Assembly: GCA_002372015.1 (NCBI GenBank)
Contig: DFIA01000040.1
Location: 29,571 to 48,171, forward strand
Length of the DNA: 18,601 bases
From: Bacteroidales bacterium UBA3709
Lineage (GTDB): Bacteria > Bacteroidota > Bacteroidia > Bacteroidales > UBA932
Direction of reading: 5' to 3'
Shown here: positions 13,956 to 18,601 of the stretch, in pieces
How positions within the stretch are numbered: position 1 is the stretch's first letter
Layout: every line of letters begins with the position of its first letter
The notes under the pieces: generated by a model
Database searches by the model: none
Seen by the model: only the letters and a program-made list of their open reading frames with translations
What the model was told of the DNA's origin: nothing
Translations under genes and position numbers: made by a program

Positions 13956-15326
13956 CTATTTAAGCCATCCTTTACTCTCAAACGGACAATCTCTAAACAT
14001 CTCATCTATGCGTATAAAAGTAGCCTTTTGTTTTTCTTCTGTAAACTTACGAATGGCTTCTTGCTGAGCAAGATTGTGGGCATAATTCTGGATAGTTACA
14101 AAATCCCTGTCTATATCTGCCGTGTGCGACGGTATAATTTCTTCTAATTTTATAATCTTGAATATCACTTGTTTACCATCACTGTCCAAACTTTCAAAAG
14201 AAGTAGAAATCTCTCCCACCTTCATATCTTTCAGCATAGCATAGTCGGAAGGTTTTAACTGATCTTTCTCAAAATAAAGACTACCGGTATTTTCTTCAAC
14301 CATTTTTCCGCCGTTAATAGAACTCTTAGGATCTGTAGAAAAGGTTTTAGCAGCCAGTTCAAAACTAATGCTATCTGAAAGTATTGCGGTACGTATGCTA
14401 TCTAATTTCATTAAACATCTTTGCCTTTCTGCATCGGAATATTTGGGTTTGAGCAATATGTGGCGGGCATTAAACATATCGCCCTTCTTTTCTATCATCT
14501 GAATCAGATGGTAGCCATCCGGTGTTTCCACAATCTGAGATATTTGTCCCTCCTTCAAACTCATTGCAGCATCCGAAAAGGCTGGCCAAAACATATTTCT
14601 TGGAGCCATACCAAGTTCACCACCCCTGATGGCAGATTCTTTATCGTCTGAATACAAAGCCGCAAGAGAAGAAAATCTTTCTCCGTTTATTATTCTCTGA
14701 CGAAACTCTAATAACCTTTCCTTAACGGCAAGAGCAGCTTCTTCCTTGGAAGGATATAATACTATGTGGCTCAACCTGTATTGAGTAGAAATCACAGGCA
14801 AAGATTCTTTGTCTGCCTTCTTATAAAAACGCCTGACCTCGCTTGGAGTTAGCGCAGGCACTTCAGAAACTATCTGCCGCTGAGCCTGCTGTATTAAGTT
14901 CTGTTCTCCAAGCACAGCACGCCAATCTTCTTTCAGGCGGAAAAGCGGCTTCTTGAAATACTCCTCTACTTCTTTCTGCCCGCCAAGACGATACATTATG
15001 TTATCTACCCTTTCTTGAAGTTCGGCCTCAACCATATCGGAAGAAACAATAAGGCTGTCTAATCTGGCCTGATTCAAAAATAGCTTCTGCTGAAGAGTCT
15101 GCTCGAGAACCTTGCAACGCATAGTTTTTTCCTCTGTTGGAGCCATGCCGTTTGCAAGCATCAACTGCACCTGTTCCTCTACTTGCGACAAAAGTATTGA
15201 TTCATTACCTATAAGCGCTACTGTTTTATCTATCAATCCATTTTTATACACTTGCGCAGATACTTTAACGGGTAAAGACAGCACCAACAGCACTGCACAA
15301 AAAGCAGATATTTTTCTTAGAAACAT
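13956..15326 (-). CDS. SurA-like periplasmic peptidyl-prolyl isomerase, two parvulin domains
   Basis: This 456-residue exported foldase has an N-terminal signal peptide (core 8-20, ending VSAQ). A SurA-type N-domain follows at about 30-165 (KTVALIGNESILLSQVE). Two PpiC parvulin domains come next: about 182-280 (YRLSHIVLYPS, GGELGMAP, PDGYHLIQM) and about 285-393 (ARHILLKPK, FSTDPKSSINGGKM). The helical C-terminus is at about 400-456. It would catalyse proline isomerisation and chaperone outer-membrane proteins in the periplasm. The second domain is less canonical, lacking the usual GYHI ending. It lies 47 bp after guaB and 33 bp before the OstA-like gene, suggesting one transcript. Other Bacteroidales, as I recall, carry two or three such genes here; this window has one. 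Confidence 0.92.
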   Translation of the reverse strand: MFLRKISAFCAVLLVLSLPVKVSAQVYKNGLIDKTVALIGNESILLSQVEEQVQLMLANGMAPTEEKTMRCKVLEQTLQQKLFLNQARLDSLIVSSDMVEAELQERVDNIMYRLGGQKEVEEYFKKPLFRLKEDWRAVLGEQNLIQQAQRQIVSEVPALTPSEVRRFYKKADKESLPVISTQYRLSHIVLYPSKEEAALAVKERLLEFRQRIINGERFSSLAALYSDDKESAIRGGELGMAPRNMFWPAFSDAAMSLKEGQISQIVETPDGYHLIQMIEKKGDMFNARHILLKPKYSDAERQRCLMKLDSIRTAILSDSISFELAAKTFSTDPKSSINGGKMVEENTGSLYFEKDQLKPSDYAMLKDMKVGEISTSFESLDSDGKQVIFKIIKLEEIIPSHTADIDRDFVTIQNYAHNLAQQEAIRKFTEEKQKATFIRIDEMFRDCPFESKGWLK

Positions 15327-15373
15327 ATTATAGTTTTATTCTTTATGAGCTTTAACGCTCGTCTGGTTTCTGT

Positions 15374-16936
15374 TTATAATTCTCGGCTGTAATTAGGAGC
15401 CTCTCTTGTAATAGTTACATCGTGAGGATGGTTCTCTCTTACTCCGGCCGAAGTTATTTTTACAAATTTGGCAGAACGAAGGGCTTCCACATTTTTTGCA
15501 CCACAATAGCCCATACCTGCACGCAAACCTCCTGCCATCTGATAAATTACCTCGTTAAGCTGCCCTTTATAAGGAACCTGCGCTACTATACCCTCAGGCA
15601 CTAACTTCTTAATATCGTCTTCCATATCTTGGAAGTAACGGTCTTTACTGCCCTGCTGCATAGCCTCTAAAGAACCCATTCCACGATAAGACTTAAACTT
15701 TCTTCCGTTGAGAATTATGGTTTCTCCCGGCGATTCCTCTACTCCTGCAAACAAAGACCCTGCCATAATAGTGCCTGCTCCCGCAGCAAGAGCCTTTACT
15801 ATATCTCCGGAATAACGTATTCCACCATCTGCAATCACCGGCACGCCAGTACCTTTAAGAGCATGTGCAGCAAGCATTACCGCCGAAAGCTGCGGCACTC
15901 CTACGCCTGCCACCACCCTTGTGGTGCAAATAGAGCCCGGCCCTATGCCAACCTTTACTGCATCTACGCCACACTCCGCAAGAGCTCTTGCTCCCTCTGC
16001 CGTAGCCACATTACCAGCCACAATCTGCATTTTAGGAAATGTCTTGCGTACGCTTCTTAATGTTTTAAGCACTCCCTCTGAATGTCCGTGAGCCGTATCT
16101 ATAACAATGGCATCTACTCCTGCTTCTGCAAGCAGTGCAACACGCTCGTTCACATCTGCCGTAACTCCCACTGCAGCAGCAACCATCAGCCTCCCTATTT
16201 CATCTTTGCTGGCATTCGGATTATCTTTTATTTTGGTAATATCTTTATAGGTTATCAGCCCAACCAATACGCCTTGCTTATTTATCACAGGCAGTTTCTC
16301 TATTCTGTGCTTCTGAAGAAGACGAGTAGCCTCGGCAAGATCTGTACTGGTTGTAGTAATAAGATTTTCACAAGTCATTACTTTTCTAATCGGTGTTCTC
16401 CTATTACTAACAAATCTAAGATCGCGATTGGTTACTATTCCTATGAGTTTTTTGCGAGAATCTACAACAGGAATACCGCCTATATGATTCTCTGCCATAA
16501 GCATCAAGGCATCAGCTACCAAAGCATCGGCTGAAATGGTTATCGGATCTATTATCATTCCGTTTTCTGCTCTCTTAACCTTTCTTACCTGATCTGCCTG
16601 TGCCTCTATAGTCATATTCTTATGTATAACCCCTATCCCTCCTTCTCTGGCCATTGCTATGGCCATATTATAGTCTGTTACTGTGTCCATTGCAGAAGAA
16701 ACGATAGGAACTCGCAATGTTATCTCTCTTGTAAATTTTGAAGAAATATCAACCTCCCTTGGGAGAACATTGGAGTGGGCCGGTATTAATAAAACATCAT
16801 CGAATGTAAGACCTTCAAGAACTATCTGATTAAAAGCAGCATGAGCTTCTTGCTTAACAGCGGTGGAATCACCTTTTTTTAGGCCTTTAGAAATTTTCCG
16901 GCCTGATAGATTTGTGTTTTTGACTTTCTTCTGCAT
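15374..16936 (-). CDS. guaB: IMP dehydrogenase
   Basis: This enzyme converts IMP to XMP with NAD+, the first committed step to GMP. The 520 residues include the opening strand LTFDDVLLIPAHS (about 43-55) and two CBS domains inserted at about 127-238. The catalytic loop is GPGSICTTR with the nucleophile C337. DGGIRYSGD (from D370) and the flap KDRYF (R433, Y434) follow, as does GMGSLEAM. All catalytic residues are present. About 30 basic residues precede the normal family start and contain no second Met, so this enzyme appears N-terminally extended. A promoter fits at 16984-17015, and the gene probably leads a guaB > SurA-like > OstA-like transcript. Confidence 0.97.
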   Translation of the reverse strand: MQKKVKNTNLSGRKISKGLKKGDSTAVKQEAHAAFNQIVLEGLTFDDVLLIPAHSNVLPREVDISSKFTREITLRVPIVSSAMDTVTDYNMAIAMAREGGIGVIHKNMTIEAQADQVRKVKRAENGMIIDPITISADALVADALMLMAENHIGGIPVVDSRKKLIGIVTNRDLRFVSNRRTPIRKVMTCENLITTTSTDLAEATRLLQKHRIEKLPVINKQGVLVGLITYKDITKIKDNPNASKDEIGRLMVAAAVGVTADVNERVALLAEAGVDAIVIDTAHGHSEGVLKTLRSVRKTFPKMQIVAGNVATAEGARALAECGVDAVKVGIGPGSICTTRVVAGVGVPQLSAVMLAAHALKGTGVPVIADGGIRYSGDIVKALAAGAGTIMAGSLFAGVEESPGETIILNGRKFKSYRGMGSLEAMQQGSKDRYFQDMEDDIKKLVPEGIVAQVPYKGQLNEVIYQMAGGLRAGMGYCGAKNVEALRSAKFVKITSAGVRENHPHDVTITREAPNYSREL

Positions 16937-16983
16937 AGAACTAAGTGTTATTTTAATTTAATACAGATTCCTGATAAATTTGG

Positions 16984-17015
16984 CGAATATACTCAATTCC
17001 GCCAAAAGCCACAAG
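16984..17015 (-). promoter_or_regulatory. Likely promoter for the guaB operon
   Basis: On the minus strand, CTTG (17012-17015) lies exactly 20 bp before TATATTCG (16984-16991). Each box is one base off consensus. A start near 16977 gives a leader of about 40 nt. Confidence 0.45.
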
Positions 17016-17038
17016 TTGCAAACCAAAAAGTTGCAAAA
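17013..17038. repeat. Direct repeat AAGTTGCAAA at the guaB promoter
   Basis: AAGTTGCAAA occurs at 17013-17022 and again from 17028, 15 bp apart start to start. The first copy overlaps the proposed -33 box, and the second lies just upstream. The arrangement could be a pair of regulator sites. It does not look like the E. coli PurR box. Confidence 0.45.
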
Positions 17039-17055
17039 CTAACCCAAAGTCAGAT

Positions 17056-17982
17056 TCAAAGTCTATTGCTTAGCCGCTGCCGGAGCATTGCTAAAAGTTC
17101 CTGATAACGAATAAGTCCCCAACTTTTCTGCAGGGGAGAGAGGTATCGTGGAGGAACCTCCGATGCAAAGCGGTCTATATAGATATCTGGCCTTAGACGG
17201 CTGATGAAATCTGCTATAAAATCTATGTAGCTATCAAGCGTAAACTCGTGAAAATCTGCTCTGTGGGCTTTAAACTCCTGTTCCATTGCCGTGCCGCGGA
17301 TTATTTGTAACTGGTGGAACTTTACGGCAGTAAGCGGAAGGGAGTTTATTATCTCCGCCTCCTCTGCCATCATACTCAGCGATTCGCCCGGCAGTCCAAA
17401 GATAAAATGTGCACACTGGGTAAGCCCCCTTTGGGCAGTCAACTCCACCGCCCGCTTTGCACATTCAAAGTCGTGCCCTCTGTTGATACGTTTCAGAGTC
17501 TGGTTGTAGCAGCTCTCTATGCCATACTCCACAATCACAATCTTTTTCCCCGATTCTCCTATAGTAGTTCCTTCTTGGATGCCGGCTAATAGATCAAGCT
17601 TTTCCTCATCTATGCAATCTGGCCTCGTTCCCACAACTATACCTTCTATCAGTGGATGGGAAAGTACTGTTGCGTACAATTCCCTAAGCTTCTCTATGGG
17701 GGCGTATGTATTGCTGTATGGCTGAAAATAGGCAATATACCTCTGTGCATGCCGGTATCGCACCATGTGAAATTCTATACCTTCTTCTATCTGCTGAAAA
17801 AGAGGCTTATCTGGTGTACAGTAGTTTGGATGAAAGGCATTGTTATCGCAAAAAGAACAACCTCCAACTCCTTTGCTGCCATCGCGATTAGGGCAGGTAA
17901 AACCCGCATCCACAACCACTTTCTGAAGTCGGGCACCATATTTTTTGCGAAAATATTCAACAAACGAATTTAACTCTGCCAT
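17056..17982 (-). CDS. YhcC/TIGR01212-type radical SAM protein
   Basis: This 308-residue cytoplasmic iron-sulfur protein of the radical SAM superfamily has its cluster cysteines spaced as in the YhcC group: C30 in FTCPNRDG, then C42 and C45 in GGCSFC, rather than a simple CX3CX2C. Other landmarks are YFQPYSNTYAP (85-95), VGTRPDCID (117-125), EYGIESCYNQTLKRINRGH (152-170) and HFIFGLPGE (192-200). The C-terminal part resembles Elp3-like radical SAM proteins. The family is not well characterised, and I infer no substrate. The first Met precedes the conserved LNSFVEYFRKKYG start. It is 80 bp downstream of the unrecognised gene on the same strand and 119 bp upstream of guaB. Confidence 0.93.
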   Translation of the reverse strand: MAELNSFVEYFRKKYGARLQKVVVDAGFTCPNRDGSKGVGGCSFCDNNAFHPNYCTPDKPLFQQIEEGIEFHMVRYRHAQRYIAYFQPYSNTYAPIEKLRELYATVLSHPLIEGIVVGTRPDCIDEEKLDLLAGIQEGTTIGESGKKIVIVEYGIESCYNQTLKRINRGHDFECAKRAVELTAQRGLTQCAHFIFGLPGESLSMMAEEAEIINSLPLTAVKFHQLQIIRGTAMEQEFKAHRADFHEFTLDSYIDFIADFISRLRPDIYIDRFASEVPPRYLSPLQKSWGLIRYQELLAMLRQRLSNRL

Positions 17983-18062
17983 GGTAAGAACTAATCATCA
18001 CAGCTAATCCGGCGGTAAAACTCATCCCTGTCTATATTCCTATAAAAGAAATAAACAGCAGC

Positions 18063-18601
18063 TTAGTTTCTTACACGATAGAACAAGATGCCATCTATAT
18101 ATAAAGCGTCCAATTCTCCAATATATGCAACAGAGTGAGACATAGGAATATCTATGCTTCTTTCTTGCGATACCAGAAGATTGCCTTTTTCATCGTATGC
18201 AGACTTGGTATAATCCCACTCTCCTTTGTTTATCCAAACATCTTCTATATCACCATAATATCTTGGATTCACAGCATCCTTATCTAATGTGTATAGTTCT
18301 ATGATTTCTCCATTTGTAGTCAAAGGCTCCTCAAATATTTCTTCTGAGAGAAAGACGCTAAGAACATAGCCATTGCCTAACTTGTTCTGTAAGTCTCCCG
18401 ACGCTTGCTCGTATTGTTCTGAATCGTAATTATAGATATAGAAGAACTGACCGTTTATATTAGACTTAAACACAGTAGCAGTGTTGCCATTATCGGCCTT
18501 AAAAACAGCCCTGTTTCCAATCAGTTCCTTTGTCAGTTGATTCTGTTTGTAGATTTTCTTTTCGGCCTTATGCTTTGGAAATAGGAACGAGCCATACTCA
18601 A
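18063..18601 (-). CDS. Unrecognised protein, 3' part only (start beyond right edge)
   Basis: The frame is open from the right edge to a TAA at 18063-18065 and gives 178 residues. Nothing marks a start inside the window. The codon at 18471-18473 is only an internal GTG, and the frame continues upstream without a stop (EYGSFLFPKHKAEKKIYKQN onward). The visible part is hydrophilic, Tyr- and Asp-rich and predicted beta-rich: NGQFFYIYNYDSEQYEQ, then SIDIPMSHSVAYIG, ending LYIDGILFYRVRN. It shows no membrane segment, metal motif or repeat I can name. A small secreted or lipid-anchored protein is one possibility, but the signal region is missing. I do not recognise the family. Confidence 0.7.
   Translation of the reverse strand, partial: EYGSFLFPKHKAEKKIYKQNQLTKELIGNRAVFKADNGNTATVFKSNINGQFFYIYNYDSEQYEQASGDLQNKLGNGYVLSVFLSEEIFEEPLTTNGEIIELYTLDKDAVNPRYYGDIEDVWINKGEWDYTKSAYDEKGNLLVSQERSIDIPMSHSVAYIGELDALYIDGILFYRVRN

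Noticed and set aside
18063..18473. Complete 136-residue gene starting at 18473
   Set aside because: The start would be a GTG in the middle of an open frame that continues to the window edge. The gene is better described as 5'-truncated by the window.

Overview
The window reads as a chromosomal segment from a Bacteroidota genome, most likely order Bacteroidales. Four things point that way. Promoters match the TTTG / TAnnTTTG pattern with a spacer near 20 bp. Shine-Dalgarno sequences are essentially absent. Coding is A+T-leaning. The gene set (OstA-like protein, tandem-parvulin foldase and guaB in a row, a one-chain pyruvate:ferredoxin oxidoreductase, a carboxyltransferase of the OadA/PycB type) is familiar from this group. 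There is no sign of phage, insertion sequence, CRISPR array or defence system.

Left part (1-2922): a 51-bp tandem array enters from the left edge and ends near 270. A minus-strand tRNA-His follows with its own promoter and terminator. Next comes a plus-strand carboxyltransferase subunit whose C-terminal biotin-type domain lacks the biotin-accepting lysine. A terminator and a 422-bp intergenic stretch follow. That stretch carries a degenerate array of about 25 bp that seems related to the 51-bp array.

Middle part (2923-11000), nearly all minus strand: a metallo-beta-lactamase-fold hydrolase, a TonB-dependent receptor with a structured leader, pyruvate:ferredoxin oxidoreductase (nifJ), and malonyl-CoA:ACP transacylase (fabD). 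fabD and the plus-strand tRNA-Arg(CCG) diverge from interleaved promoters. The PFOR makes acetyl-CoA, which could feed the malonyl-CoA used by FabD, but the two genes have separate promoters.

Right part (11036-18601), all minus strand: a small DUF456 membrane protein, then a likely guaB > SurA-like foldase > OstA-like protein operon (gaps of 47 and 33 bp), a YhcC-type radical SAM protein, and the 3' part of an unrecognised gene that runs off the right edge. The foldase and OstA-like protein fit outer-membrane and lipopolysaccharide biogenesis.

Most genes are ordinary housekeeping. The points most worth a second look are the two related repeat arrays, the carboxyltransferase without a biotin lysine, the interlocked divergent promoters at 10834-10876, and the terminator-like hairpin just upstream of the TonB receptor start.
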